From: Neodontobutis hainanensis
Lineage: Eukaryota > Chordata > Actinopteri > Gobiiformes > Odontobutidae
Direction: 5' to 3'
Assembly: GCA_024349245.1 (NCBI GenBank)
Contig: JALDNG010000023.1
Span: forward strand, 1 to 64,000
DNA: 64,000 nt
The notes below the pieces were generated by a model. It searched no databases and was not told where the DNA came from. It saw only the letters and a list, made by a program, of their open reading frames with translations. Made by a program: the position numbers and the translations under genes. Shown piece after piece: positions 1 to 11,873 of the stretch. Each line of letters begins with the position of its first letter. Position 1 is the stretch's first letter.

Positions 1-235
1 TGTATAGGCTAGAATCATGGTAAATCAAACTGGAACATGGTAAATCACGGTAAATCATGCCAGGAGATGCTAAATCAATGTAAACTATGGTAAATCATGG
101 TAAAATATGTCAAATTATGGTAACATTTGGTAAATAACAAACATTTGTAATATCATGGTAAATCAGGCTAGAACATAATTAATCAAGGTAAACTATAGTG
201 AAATATTGTAAATCACACTAGAGTGCAGTAGAACA
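1..235 (+). repeat. Degenerate ~11-bp minisatellite (copy 1)
   Basis: Variants of ATGGTAAATCA recur about every 10-22 bases with many substitutions. The same run is at 4045-4280. It is a low-complexity AT-rich repeat with no coding potential. Confidence 0.7.
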
Positions 236-536
236 GACTCTATGTAGCCCTGTACAAAATTTCTTTAAGTTTCAGAGTATAAAAGATCATTAACAGTGAA
301 CACACACACACAAAAAATATATATAAAGAAAAGTTCATAGAGTTCATGATAGTTAAAATTGGGTAAAAGGTGTGTTGGTTAAAAGTATAAATATAGTATA
401 TAGAGTTTAATAAATAAGGCTATTTACAGTTAAGTAAAAAAAAATAGAGAAGCAGCTGTGTTTATTTGTGTAACCTAACCTGTCAAATGTCAGTCATTTA
501 ATTCCTGTTTTGCTGTTGGTTGTGTTAGTACTGGAG

Positions 537-572
537 CCAATCAGAGTAACATCACTGTGTAAGGGGCGGGAC
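537..572 (+). promoter_or_regulatory. CCAAT box plus GC box (copy 1)
   Basis: CCAAT at 537-541 is followed 21 bases later by GGGGCGGGAC (563-572). This pair is typical of TATA-less vertebrate promoters. About 170 bases downstream is a possible 5' splice site (AAGAG|GTGAAT, about 749). The segment is conserved in copy 2, so this could be a duplicated promoter and first exon, perhaps of the gene whose last exons lie at 23668-25021. The link to that gene is inference only. Confidence 0.35.
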
Positions 573-848
573 TAGTGGGACAGGTTTGTGTGAGGAGTAG
601 TGAGCACATGAGAGAAGGGCAGACACATGTTATGATGAGAGAGCTAATGAAGGAGGTATCTTAGTGTGGGAAGCATTAATGTTTTGTTTATGAAGGTCGA
701 CTACTCGTGGTCCTTACAACAAAGAAAAACGTTGGTGTGACTTACAAGAGGTGAATATGATTGTATATGCCTGTAATTTTGTATTATATCGAACTGGTAT
801 AGTTAGGACACTGAATGTATAACGTGGTTAGCAAAATGCTAAGCGGTA

Positions 849-933
849 GCATTCTATGCCATGTGCTCATGTTGTAGTTTTAGCATTGTGATATCTCTAA
901 AACTACAACATATGAGCACATGGCATAGAATGC
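849..933. repeat. Long imperfect hairpin
   Basis: The arm at 849-883 is the reverse complement of 897-933, apart from a 2-base AT insertion in the right arm. The loop is 13 bases. The right arm is an inverted copy of the GCATTCTATGCC segment, which is present only in direct orientation in the second block. Confidence 0.85.
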
Positions 934-1704
934 TCATATGCTCATATGTTGTAGTTTTAGCATTGTGATATCTCTAAAACTAAAACAAAGCTAACGCTAA
1001 TTCAATAAGAAATAGTGTTTGATGTGGCTAAATTCAGATAATATGCTCTAAGGAGACGGACGTTGGAGAGAGAGAAAAGGAGAGGTATGCCCTGCTGTTT
1101 TCTGCCCAGCTGTTCTGTGCACCCTGCCTTGACCTTCTGTGACGTGTTTCTAACTTTGCCATAACTTTTGCCATTACCAACACCATTACCATTGCCTTCG
1201 CTGTACTGACTACACCTGGATTCGTGAGTACTAACAATTCATATGCATGTGCTTTTTGTTTATGCTCAGTTTCTGAGTGAAGCCTCACCGTACACAAAGT
1301 GTCATTGAACATGCTTGCAACGGGGTTGAACATTTTTTCAGAGGGAATGAATAATTGTTTAAGTTCAATATAACCACAGAAAGGTTTTTCTTTTGGGAAA
1401 GTGAAGTTTGTTTTTGTTTTTTTTCTTCCAGCTCGTTTCATGTATATGTGATTTGTTTTATTTAATTCTGAGATACAATTATCTTTTATTTAGTGTTGTA
1501 AATAAATATTTGGGAATAGTTTTGCAAACCAAAAAAATAGTTTTGGTGGTCTTTTAAAGAATAGCAAAGAGTATTTTGAATATATAACATTTATTAAGTA
1601 ACATAACAAAAACAAGTTGTATTTCTCTACAACGAGCCCAGGCCCAGTCTCATTGTATTACCACTCCAGCTTTATTTTCTAACTACATGGCACCTGGGTT
1701 ACAT

Positions 1705-1825
1705 GTAGATGTTCAGTAGAACAGACTGTAGATGATTATTAGAACAGAATGTAGATGTGCAGTAGAACAGACTGTAAAGATGCAGTAGAACAGGCTGTAA
1801 AGATGCAGTAGAACAGACTGTCGAC
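1705..1825 (+). repeat. ~23-bp minisatellite (copy 1)
   Basis: Units resembling GATGCAGTAGAACAGACTGT, separated by AAA or a short spacer, repeat about five times. The homologous tract in copy 2 (5570-5705) has a different unit order and mainly the variant AGTAGTACAGACTG. Confidence 0.75.
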
Positions 1826-2020
1826 AGATATTAAAACAGACTTGCCTGTATTGGCTGTAAATGGTATTTTCCGTTCATTATTTCAGTGATAGAAATCTTG
1901 CTAAGTTAAAAATAATGTCTTTCAATGCGTCTGTGGTTTAAAGGCCTTAAAATTTTGCATTTGAGGCTTGATTGCTTGAACCCGATAAATGCTGCTTGCA
2001 GCTTTAATTATTATTATTAT

Positions 2021-3640
2021 TCTCGGTAAAACGCATTGTGCAGGTCAAACCGTAAATGCTGGAGCGTTGAAAATTTGTCAGATGGTAGTACTCACCTGCC
2101 GCTGAATGTGAAAAGGTATGACACTTATTGGCCAATAGGTGGCGCTATAGCAAGCAAAGCGCGAATGGGCTCATAACTCGTAAACCGGTTATTCGACATT
2201 TATGTGTCATATATCATTGGAAAGCTGAGTCCTTGGCAAAAAAAACGTATATCTCCGATTTCATTTCCGCCTATAAAAATTTTCCGCCATTTTGAATTTT
2301 GTTGAAAATCTACTTTTGCGAACTAGTCCTAGGTTTTTCGACCAATCGGAACCAAACCAGTGTCAAAATGTTCTGTGGTGTCTCATTATCGATAATTATC
2401 GAAAAAGTCGAAATTTGGATTTTGGTTCGCTAAGGGGCTTCAAAATAAAAGTTCAAAAACGCATGTTTTACAAAAAGGCTATAACTCAAGAAGGAAATGA
2501 GCAAATTTTACCAAACTCGGTACACGTGTCTAAGGCGTGACTTTGTGGATAGGGTAACAAAATCGCGACGATTGGCCACATGGTGGCGCTATAACATGAA
2601 AAAACATATAAAGGGCTATAACCGCGCGACCGCTAGTCCGATTGACTTGAAAATCGGTATGCAGTGTCTTGGCCCAAGGTGCTAGGTATGTCTAAAAGGA
2701 CATTGGCCTATCTCAAAAACATGGCCGCCATCGACCAATGAAGTTTGAGCACTTATTAGACGAGGTTATCGGAGGCCGATCGAAACGAAACTCGATAAGG
2801 CTGTTCGACTCGAGGTTCTAAAGGTCTGTAAGAATTTTGAAAGAAATCGGCCACTAGTCGGCGCTAACGAGTTTTATGGCTCTGTAATCACGTGGTGTTT
2901 GACATATCTACGCAAACTGCATATCTTTGGATAGATCTCTTCATGCTGAACAACTTTGCCAATATAACCACTGTTGTCAATCAAAGCGTTCATTAAATAT
3001 TCGCAATTATGTTAAAAACCTACTTTTGCGAACTAGTCCTAGGTTTTTCGACTGATCGGAACCAAACCAGTTTCAAAATGTTCTCTGTTGTCTCATTATC
3101 GATAATTATCGAAAAAAAGTTGAAATTTCGAAAATTTTTAGAGTAAAGGGCTTCAAAATAAAAGTTCAGAAAACGCATTATTTACTTAAAAGGTTATAAC
3201 TCAAGAAGGAAATGAGATAAATTTACAAAACTTGCTACACGTATGTAAGGGGACACTTTGTGGTCAGGATAAAAATTTCGCGATGATTGGCCACTCGGTG
3301 GCGCTATAACATGAATAAACATGAATAAACACAAAAAGGGCTATAACCGCACGACCGATAGTCCGATTGACTTGAAAATAGGTATGCAGTGTCTTGGCCC
3401 CAGGTTCTAGGTATGTCTAAAAGGACATTGGCGTATCTCAAAATACATGGCCGCAATCGACTAATGAACGCTAATGTGCTCAAAAGCCTATTAAGGCTCA
3501 AAACTTCACTAAAGTAGGTGGGCACATGCAGCGTGTGTCTCTAAAGATGCATGCAAACTTTTATGGAGATTGGATTAAAGGTGGCACTAAAAAATGAACA
3601 AACATGAAAAGGGCTATAACCACTGGTTGTACATCTCTCT
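2021..3640 (+). repeat. Unclassified dispersed repeat with two internal half-copies
   Basis: After an (ATT)n tract, this stretch holds two related halves about 710 bp apart. Blocks shared between about 2310-2690 and 3020-3430 include CGAACTAGTCCTAGGTTTTT, TCTCATTATCGATAATTATC and GGTGGCGCTATAACATGAA. Several phrases (GCGAACT..CCTAGG, TCAAACCG, GGCTATAAC) resemble the array units at 5905-23640, so the two may be distant relatives. The short open frames inside show no protein character. Confidence 0.65.
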
Positions 3641-4044
3641 AGATATGTGTGTTTGTAGTGAATATCTATTCAAGAAATGCTCAGACTTTATTCAGATAAG
3701 CACATTTAACATATGACATTACATTTGGCAGTAGTTTTTAGCTTTAAAATTCACATTTAATATCACATTTTGTCAATGTTTATCAATGCCATAGACTTGT
3801 GCTGGCTGTAATACTACTGTTGTCCTGTAGATGGGGTCTTTTCCTTGGATTTTATCACTTGATTTTGACATTTTGTGTATTATTATTTTAATTTATTTTA
3901 ATCTTCTTCTTTCTGTACAGAACTTTGGTCTACTTCAGTAGTGTTAAAGTGCTTTATAAATAAAGATTGTTGTTGTTGTTGTTGTTGTTTTTTGATGCAG
4001 GATTAGAAATGTACTCTCTTGTGTTTCCACAGGTTAAAATTAAA
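3641..4044 (+). other. Unique spacer ending in a retroposon-like 3' tail
   Basis: The sequence AAAGTGCTTTATAAATAAAG at about 3946-3966, followed by (TTG)n to about 3990, looks like the 3' end of a fish LINE or SINE with a simple-repeat tail. No body of such an element is recognisable upstream. The rest is AT-rich non-coding DNA running into the second block. Confidence 0.45.
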
Positions 4045-4583
4045 TGTATAGGCTAGAATCATGGTAAATCAAACTGGAACATGGTAAATCACGGTAAAGC
4101 ATGCCAGGAGATGCTAAATCAATGTAAACTATGGTAAATCATGGTAAAATATGTCAAATTATGGTAACATTTGGTAAATAACAAACATTTGTAATATCAT
4201 GGTAAATCAGGCTAGAACATAATTAATCAAGGTAAACTATAGTGAAATATTGTAAATCACACTAGAGTGCAGTAGAACAGACTCTATGTAGCCCTGTACA
4301 AAATTTCTATAAGTTTCAGAGTATAAAAGATCATTAACAGTGAACACACACACACAAACAAATATATATAAATAAAAGTTCATAGAGTTCATGATAGTTA
4401 AAATTGGGTAAAAGGTGTGTTGGTTAAAAGTATAAATATAGTATATAGAGTTTAATAAATAAGGCTATTTACAGTTAAGTTAAAAATAAAATAGAGAAGA
4501 AGATGTGTTTATTTGTGTAACCTAACCTGTCAAATGTCAGTCATTTAATTCCTGTTTTGCTGTTGGTTGTGTTAGTACTGGAG

Positions 4584-4619
4584 CCAATCAGAGTAACATC
4601 ACTGTGTAAGGGGCGGGAC
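4584..4619 (+). promoter_or_regulatory. CCAAT box plus GC box (copy 2)
   Basis: CCAAT at 4584-4588 and GGGGCGGGAC at 4610-4619 keep exactly the spacing of copy 1. If the motifs are functional, two tandem promoters would exist about 4 kb apart. The supporting evidence is motif identity only. Confidence 0.35.
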
Positions 4620-4692
4620 TAGTGGGACAGGTTTGTGTGAGGAGTAGTGAGCACATGAGAGAAGGACAGACACACGTTATGATGAGAGAGCT

Positions 4693-5180
4693 AATGAAGG
4701 AGGTATCTTAGTGTGGGAAGCATTAATGTTTTGTTTATGAAGGTCGACTACTCGTGGTCCTTACAACAAAGAAAAACGTTGGTGTGACTTACAAGAGGTG
4801 AATATGATTGTATATGCCTGTAATTTTGTATTATATCGAACTGGTATAGTTAGGACACTGAATGTATAACGTGGTTAGCGAAATGCTAGCTAGCGGTAGC
4901 ATTCTATGCCATGTGCTCATATGTTGTAGTTTTAGCAATGAAGGAGGTATCGTAGTGTGGGAAGCATTAATGTTTTGTTTATGAAGGTCGACTACTCGTG
5001 GTCCTTTCAACAAAGAAAAACGTTGGTGTGACTTACAAGAGGTGAATATGATTGTATATGCCTGTAATTTTGTATTATATCAAACTGGTATATTTAGGAC
5101 ACTGAATGTATAACGTGGTTAGTGAAATGCTAGCTAGCGGTAGCATTCTATGCCATGTGCTCATATGTTGTAGTTTTAGC
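4693..5180 (+). repeat. 244-bp internal tandem duplication
   Basis: The segment starting AATGAAGGAGGTATC at 4693 repeats at 4937 with an offset of 244 bases and few substitutions. It is absent from block copy 1, so it postdates or is independent of the block duplication. Confidence 0.85.
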
Positions 5181-5569
5181 ATTGTGATATCTCTAAAACT
5201 AAAACAAAGCTAACGCTAATTCAATAAGAAATAGTGTTTGTAAGTTCAATATAACCACAGAAAGGTTTTTCTTTTGGGAAAGTGAAGTTTGTTTTTGTTT
5301 TTTTCTTCCAGCTCGTTTCATGTATATGTGATTTGTTTTATTTAATTCTGAGATACAATTATCTTTTATTTAGTGTAAATAAATATTTGGGAATAGTTTT
5401 GCAAACCAAAAAAAATTGTTTGGTGGTCTTTAAAGAAGAGTATTTTGAATATATAACATTTATTAAGTAACATAACAAAAACAAGTTGTATTTCTCTTGA
5501 GCCCAGGCCCAGTCTCACTGTATTCCTCCAGCTTTATTTTCTAACTACATGGCACCTGGGTTACATGTA

Positions 5570-5705
5570 GATGTTCAGTAAAATAGACTGTAGATGTGCA
5601 GTAGTACAGACTGTAAAGATGCAGTAGTACAGACTGTAAAGATGCAGTAGTAGAGACTGTAAAGATTCAGTAGTACAGACTGTAGATGTGTAGTAGTACA
5701 GACTG
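5570..5705 (+). repeat. ~23-bp minisatellite (copy 2)
   Basis: Five to six units of the form AGTAGTACAGACTGTAAAGATGC or close variants. It corresponds to 1705-1825. Confidence 0.75.
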
Positions 5706-5904
5706 TCAAGATATTAAAACAGACTTGCCTGTATTGGCTGTAAATGGTATTTTCAGTTCATTATTTCAGTGATAGAAATCTTGCCAAGTTAAAAATAATG
5801 TCTTTCAATGCGTCTGTGGTTTAAATGCCTTCAAGTTTAGCATTTGAGGCTTGATTGCTTGAACCCGATAAATGCTGCTTGCAGCTTTAATTATTATTAT
5901 TATT

Positions 5905-8260
5905 GATTCTTATTATTATTATTATTATTATTATCATTATTATGTATTATCCTGCAATAGAAGTCTATGGCATAAAAGTATGTGTGAAATTTGGTACACT
6001 AATAGTGGACAGTGTGAGCTGTCATCCTAACCAATCTGAAGTGCCTACCTTAATCCCTCTAGCGCCACCAACTGTCCAAAGTCGGACTTATGTTTATGTT
6101 AATAACTTTTGAACCGTAAGGCCTAGAATTAAAATTCTTTTCCTCTGATTCCTTAGCTCAAGCCGATTCGATTGCACCCTATGACGTCATTTTCCGCCAT
6201 GATAGTTTTTCCGCCATTTTGAATTTTCTAAAAACTTACTTTTGCGAACTCCTCCTAGGCCGTAGCCCGATTTTCATGAAAATTGAACCAGATCTTCTTC
6301 AGACTATGCTGACTAAAAGTTATGAGAATAAAGTTGATTCTTCAAACCGTTGTCGAATACCGCGCAAATGAATTCGACTTAGTGCGCACAAAAATAAATG
6401 TTGGGGTATATCTCTGCAATGCTTTAACATATTCCAACCAAACTTAGTACGTGTTATGGCAACTTTGAGGATGCCTGCAGAGTTTTGGCAGCAGCGCCTA
6501 GTGGTCAGGAGATATAAAAAGTGAATTATTTGCTTATATCTTCTGAACGCTTTGCCAAAAATCATAAAACTGGTCTCTTTAGATTCAGTGCGTCATGCCG
6601 AGTCCTGCGATACCAAATTTTCCCATATCGGCCATTTTGAGCGTCGGCCATTATGAATATTGTCAAAAGTGCTATATTTTTGAACGCATTGCTGCATCAT
6701 TATGAAACTTGGTATGTCTGTGGACCAAGCCCTGAAGGTACTCAAAAGTTTTGGGGCAGCGCCACTACAAATTGTGGTCAAAAGTTATAACCCAAATATA
6801 TGCTAATAATATGCTAATAACTTTTATTACGTTACCCTATTGTAAAACAAATGGTCTTAATGTGTTCAACTGGATCAAGCACAGATAACAAATATGTCCT
6901 ATTCGGACAAACATCCTGTTTGCCATGTTGTTTTTCTAAAAACCTACCTTTTTCGAACTCCTCCCACACCGTTTGTCCGATTTTTACAAAATTGAATCAT
7001 AACATCTTCAGACCATGCTGACAAAAAGTTATGAGAATTAAGTTGATTAGTCAAACCGTTTTGCGAATACCGTGCAAATGAATTTGACTTAATGCGCTCA
7101 AAAATTAAAGTCAGGCTATATCTCTGCAATGCTTTAATATTTCTACTAACCAAACTTAGTAATTGTTATGGCAACCATGACTTGAGTCTGCCTGCAGAGT
7201 TTGAGGACTTTAGTTGTTTCACACATCAGTTTGGTTACAGCTGCGCTGCCTCTGGATCGACCGTGATAAACCATTCAATCAAAGTGCTAAAGACCATAGA
7301 TGGCTTACTGGGCATTTCTGAGACTGCCAAGAGTCTTAGAAAATAGAATTACATAACATAACGTATTACATAGAGCTGGACCATTAGCGATGCTGTTACC
7401 TGGGCATTTGAGTAGTCTTGGTTTGTTAGAACTGCCGATTTAGTTTCACATGTTTTAAGTTGTAAACTGTCTAAACATACTGTATAACGCGTTTTGAGCA
7501 TTAAAGCTCATCGACATCAGACCATCAGTGAGCATATGCATCTAAAGACATTTCAATAAGACTTTTTAGACTGAAATCTTACTGAAATGTCTTTTGCTCT
7601 TACCAGCCATTCTGATGTATCAACACATTGAGTCTGCCTGCAGAGTTTGAGCACTCTAGTTGTTTCACACATCAGTTTGGTTACTTTGCATAAACCATTC
7701 AATCAAAGTGCTAAAGACCATATTTGAAGTGATTTTCCGTTTTAGACTGAAGTCTTATTGAACTTTTTAACTGCTTACTGCCATTGGTCTGATGGTGCCA
7801 GCCATCAACACATTGACGTCATTTTGCCTGCATGATAGTTTTTGAGGACCTTAGTTGTTTCACACATCAGTTTGGTTACAGCGCTGCCTCTGGATTGGGC
7901 GTGATAAACCATTAAATCAAAGTGCTAAAGACCGTATTGATGATTTTTGGCCATTTAGACTGAAGTCTTACTGAAATGTCTTTAGATGCTTACTGCCATT
8001 GGTCTGATGCTGCGCCATCAACACATTGAGTCTGCCTGCAGAGTTTGAGCACTCTAGTTGTTTCACACATCAGTTTGGTTACTGGTTGATGATAAACCAT
8101 TCAATCAAAGTGCTAAAGACCGTATTGAGGATTTTCAGCCATTTAGACTGAAGTCTTTGTTTTCTTTATAACTTATTTGATGGCTTATGCTGCCGTTGGC
8201 TGCTGCGCTATTGGCGCATGAGATGCTTGCCCTAGTGCTTTGCATGGCTGCTTGCAGCTA

Positions 8261-8265
<5 letters not shown>
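5905..8265 (+). repeat. Array unit 1
   Basis: The unit begins in (ATT)n, then CCTGCAATAGAAGTCTATGG at 5951. A TGACGTCA octamer lies at 6182-6189 beside CCGCCAT motifs. About 7140-8160 holds several copies of the ~200-bp submodule containing TTTCACACATCAGTTTGGTT. A second octamer at 7814-7821 sits inside a submodule, where CRE-side sequence has been spliced into it. The tail is decayed: GTGCTTTGCATGGCTGC lacks the GGCCCC of other units. No protein-like frame is present. Confidence 0.85.
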
Positions 8266-8294
<29 letters not shown>

Positions 8295-9856
8295 CCTGCA
8301 ATGTAAGTCTATGGCAGCCCATAGAACCGTATGCTAAAAGTTGTGAAATTTGGTACACTAATAGTGGACAGTGTGAGCTGTCACCAATCTGAAGTGTCTA
8401 CCACTTTCAAAGCCACCAACTGTCCAAAAGTCGGACTTATGTTTATGTTAATAACTTTTGAACCGTAAGACCTAAATTTAAAATTCTTTTTCCTCTGGAT
8501 TCCTTAGCTCATGCCGATTCGAGTGCACCCTATGACGTCATTTTCCGCCATGATAGTTTTTCCGCCATTTTGAATTTTCTAAAAACGTACTTTGCGAACT
8601 CCTAGGCCGTAGCCCCGATTTTTATGAGAAATTGAACCAGATCTTCTTCAGACTATGCTGACTAAAAGTTATGAGAATAAAGTTGATTCTTCAAACCGTT
8701 GTCGAATACGCGCAAATACGAAATGTGCGCACAAAAATAAATGTTGGGGTATATCTCTGCAATGCTTTTTAACAAATTCAACCAAACTTAGTACGTGTTA
8801 TGGCAACCATGTTTGAGGATGCCTGCAGAGTTTTGGCGCAGCGCCTCTAGTGGTCAGGAGATATAAAAAGTGAATTATTTGCTTATATCTTCTGAACGCT
8901 TTTGCCAAAAATCATAAAACTGGTCTCTTTAGATTCAGTGCGTCATGCCGAGTCCTGCGATACCAAATTTTCCATATCGGCCATTTTGAGTCGGCCTGCC
9001 ATTATGAATATTGTCAAAAGTGCATATTTTTGAACATTGCATCATTATGAAACTTGGTATGTGTCTTCGGGACCAAGCCCTGAAGGCACTCAAAAAGAAG
9101 TTTTGGCAGCGCCACTCAAAAGTTATAACCCAAATCAATAAATATGCTAATAACTTTTTATTACGTTACCCTATTGTAAAACAAATGGTCTTAATGTGTT
9201 CACTGGATCAAGCCGAGAGCACAGATAACAAATATAACAAATTCTGACAAGCGTCCTGTGTTGCCATGTTGTTTTTTCGAAAACCTACTTTTTCGAACTC
9301 CTCCCACACCGTTTGTCGATTTTTACCAAATTGATCATAACATCTTCAGACCATGCTGACAAAGAGTTATGAGAATTAAGTTGATTAGTCAAAAATTTTT
9401 TTGATAAGAAAATGAATTTGACTTAATCAAAAATGAAAGTCGGGCTATATCTCTGCAATGCTTTAATATTTTCTAGCAAACTTAGTAATTGTTATGGCAA
9501 CCATGACTTGAGTCTGCCTGCAGAGTTTGAGGACTTTAGTTGTTTCACACATCAGTTTGGCTGCTGCCTCTAGGTGATAAACCATTCAATCAAAGTGCTA
9601 AAGACCATAGATGGCTTACTGGGCATTTCTGAGACTGCCAAGTCTTAGAAAATAGGAATTACATAACATAAGTATTACATAGGAGCTGGACCATTAGCGA
9701 TGCTGTTACCTGGGCATTTGAGTAGTCTTGGTTTTGTTAGAACTGCCGATTTAGTTTTTTGTAAACTGTCTAAACATACTGTTTAAAGCTCATGCCGACA
9801 GCATCAGACCGCATCTAAAGACATTTCAATAAGACTTTTAGTGCCATTTAGACTGA
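8266..9856 (+). repeat. Array unit 2, missing its tail
   Basis: Starts in (TTA)n, with CCTGCAATGTAAGTCTATGG at 8295 and TGACGTCA at 8533-8540. At about 9857 it switches abruptly from a submodule (TTTAGACTGAAGT) into the 5' part of the next unit. That junction lost this unit's tail and the next unit's head. Confidence 0.8.
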
Positions 9857-11873
9857 AGTTTATGTTTATGTTAATAACTTTTGAACCGTAAGACCTAGAA
9901 TTAAAATTCTTTTTCCTCTGATTCCTTAGCTCATGCCGATTCGAGTGCACCCTATGACGTCATTTTCCGCCATGATAGTTTTTCCGCCATTTTGAATTTT
10001 CTAAAAACGTACTTTTGCGAACTCCTCCTAGGCCGTAGCCCGATTTTATGAAAATTGAACCAGATCTTCTTCAGACTATGCTGACTAAAAGTTATGAGAA
10101 TAAAGTTGATTCTTCAAACCGTTGTCGAATACCGCGCAAATGAATTCGACTTAGTGCGCACAAAAATAAATGTCAGGGGTATATCTCTGCAATGCTTTAA
10201 CATATTCCAACCAAACTTAGTACGTGTTATGGCAACCATGTTTTGAGGATGCCTGCAGAGTTTTGGCGCAGCGCCTCCTAGTGGTCAGGAGATATAAAAA
10301 AGTGAATTATTTGCTTATATCTTCTGAACGCTTTTGCCAAAAATCATAAAACTGGTCTCTTTAGATTCAGTGCGTCATGCCGAGTCCTGCGATACCAAAT
10401 TTTCCCATATCGGCCATTTTGAGAGTCGGCCATTATGAATATTGTCAAAAAGTGCTATATTTTCTGAACGCATTGCCGCATCATTATGAAACTTGGTATG
10501 TGTCTTCGACCAAGCCTGAAGGCACTCAAAAAGTTTTGGGGCAGCGCCACCTTGTGGTCAAAAGTTATAACCCAAATCAATAAATATGCTAATAACTTTT
10601 TATTACGTTACCCTATTGTAAAACAAATGGTCTTAATGTGTTCACTGGATCAAGCCGAGAGCACAGATAACAAATATGTCCTATTCGACAAACGTCCTGT
10701 TTGCCATGTTGTTTTTTAAAACCTACTTTTTCGAACTCCTCCCACACCGTTTGTCCGATTTTTACCAAATTGAATCATAACATCTTCAGACCATGCTGAC
10801 AAAAAGTTATGAGAATTAAGTTGATTAGTCAAACCGTTTGCGAATACCGTGCAAATGAATTTGACTTAATGCGCTCAAAAATGAAAGTCAGGCTATATCT
10901 CTGCAATGCTTTAATATTTTCTAACCAAACTTAGTAATTGTTATGGCAACCATGACTTGAGTCTGCCTGCAGAGTTTGAGGACTTTAGTTGTTTCACACA
11001 TCAGTTTGGTTACTGCGCTGCCTCTAGGTCGACCGTGATAAACCATTCAATCAAAGTGCTAAAGACCATAGATGGCTTACTGGGCATTTCTGAGACTGCC
11101 AAGAGTCTTAGAAAATAGGGAATTACATAACATAACGTATTACATAGGAGCTGGACCATTAGCGATGCTGTTACCTGGGCATTTGAGTAGTCTTGGTTTT
11201 GTTAGAACTGCCGATTTAGTTTTTCACAATTTAAGTTGTAAACTGTCTAAACATACTGTATAACGTTTTGAGCATTAAAGCTCATGCCGACATAGCCGGC
11301 AGCATCAGACCATTGACAGTGAGCATCTAAAGACATTTCAATAAGACTTTTTAGACTGAAATCTTACTGAAATGTCTTTAGATGCTTACTGCCATTGGTC
11401 TGATGGTGCCAGCCATCAACACATTGAGTCTGCCTGCAGAGTTTGAGGACCTTAGTTGTTTCACACATCAGTTTGGTTACAGCGCTGCCTCTGGATTGGG
11501 CGTGATAAACCATTCAATCAAAGTGCTAAAGACCGTATTGATGATTTTTTGGCCATTTAGACTGAAGTCTTACTGAAATATCTTTAGATGCTTACTGCCA
11601 TTGGTCTGATGCTGCCGGCCATCAACACATTGAGTCTGCCTGCAGAGTTTGAGCACTCTAGTTGTTTCACACATCAGTTTGGTTACTGGTGATAAACCAT
11701 TCAATCAAAGTGCTAAAGACCGTATTGATGATTTTTCAGCCATTTAGACTGAAGTCTTATTGAAATTTCTTTATATGCTTACTGCCGTTGGTCTGATGCT
11801 GCCGGCTATGTCGGCATGAGATTGAATGCCGGCCTAGTGCTTGGCCCCGTCATGGCTGCTTGCAGCTATATTT
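9857..11873 (+). repeat. Array unit 3, headless
   Basis: Enters the consensus at TATGTTTATGTTAATAACTT. TGACGTCA is at 9955-9962, followed by the full middle section and then submodules. An inverted submodule segment lies at 11284-11353. It ends with the intact tail GTGCTTGGCCCCGTCATGGC then GCTTGCAGCTATATTTA. Confidence 0.85.
11284..11822. repeat. Inverted repeats inside array unit 3
   Basis: The stretch at about 11298-11346 is the imperfect reverse complement of the adjacent 11362-11410, with a loop of about 15 bases. The same stretch, extended left to 11284, also pairs with the unit's tail at about 11750-11822 (GCCGACATAGCCGGC against GCCGGCTATGTCGGC). The arrangement recurs in unit 5 (about 15826-15955 and 16290-16358), so it belongs to the repeat family. 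Confidence 0.75.

Larger units (their letters stand above)
1..2020 (+). repeat. Tandem block, copy 1
   Basis: This block recurs, offset by 4044 bases, at 4045-5904. It contains in order an AT-rich minisatellite, a CCAAT/GC-box segment, a long hairpin, a region of about 340 bp (roughly 1021-1358) missing from copy 2, a 23-bp minisatellite, and a 3' end reading GCTGCTTGCAGCTTTAATTA followed by (ATT)n. That 3' end resembles the tails of the array units downstream. No coding frame with protein character is seen. The left edge of the window coincides with the block's start, so its true boundary is unknown. Confidence 0.85.
4045..5904 (+). repeat. Tandem block, copy 2
   Basis: Second copy of the block at 1-2020, mostly very similar at base level. 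It differs in lacking about 340 bp (copy 1 about 1021-1358, with TGTTT at both deletion edges in copy 1) and in containing a 244-bp internal tandem duplication. It runs directly into the (ATT)n that starts the array. Confidence 0.85.

Noticed and set aside
1034..1441. 135-codon reverse-strand open frame in tandem block 1
   Set aside because: Most of it lies in sequence absent from block 2, it has no protein-like composition or motifs, and it overlaps the repeat.
1..5904. The two blocks as the LTRs of a retrovirus-like element
   Set aside because: No primer-binding site, polypurine tract or gag/pol frame lies between them. The interior is another non-coding repeat, and both blocks share a retroposon-like ATT tail.
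11382..11576. Repeated small frames across the array containing SLPAEFED…CFTHQFG
   Set aside because: They are interrupted differently in each unit, with indels not in multiples of three and no sign of coding constraint.
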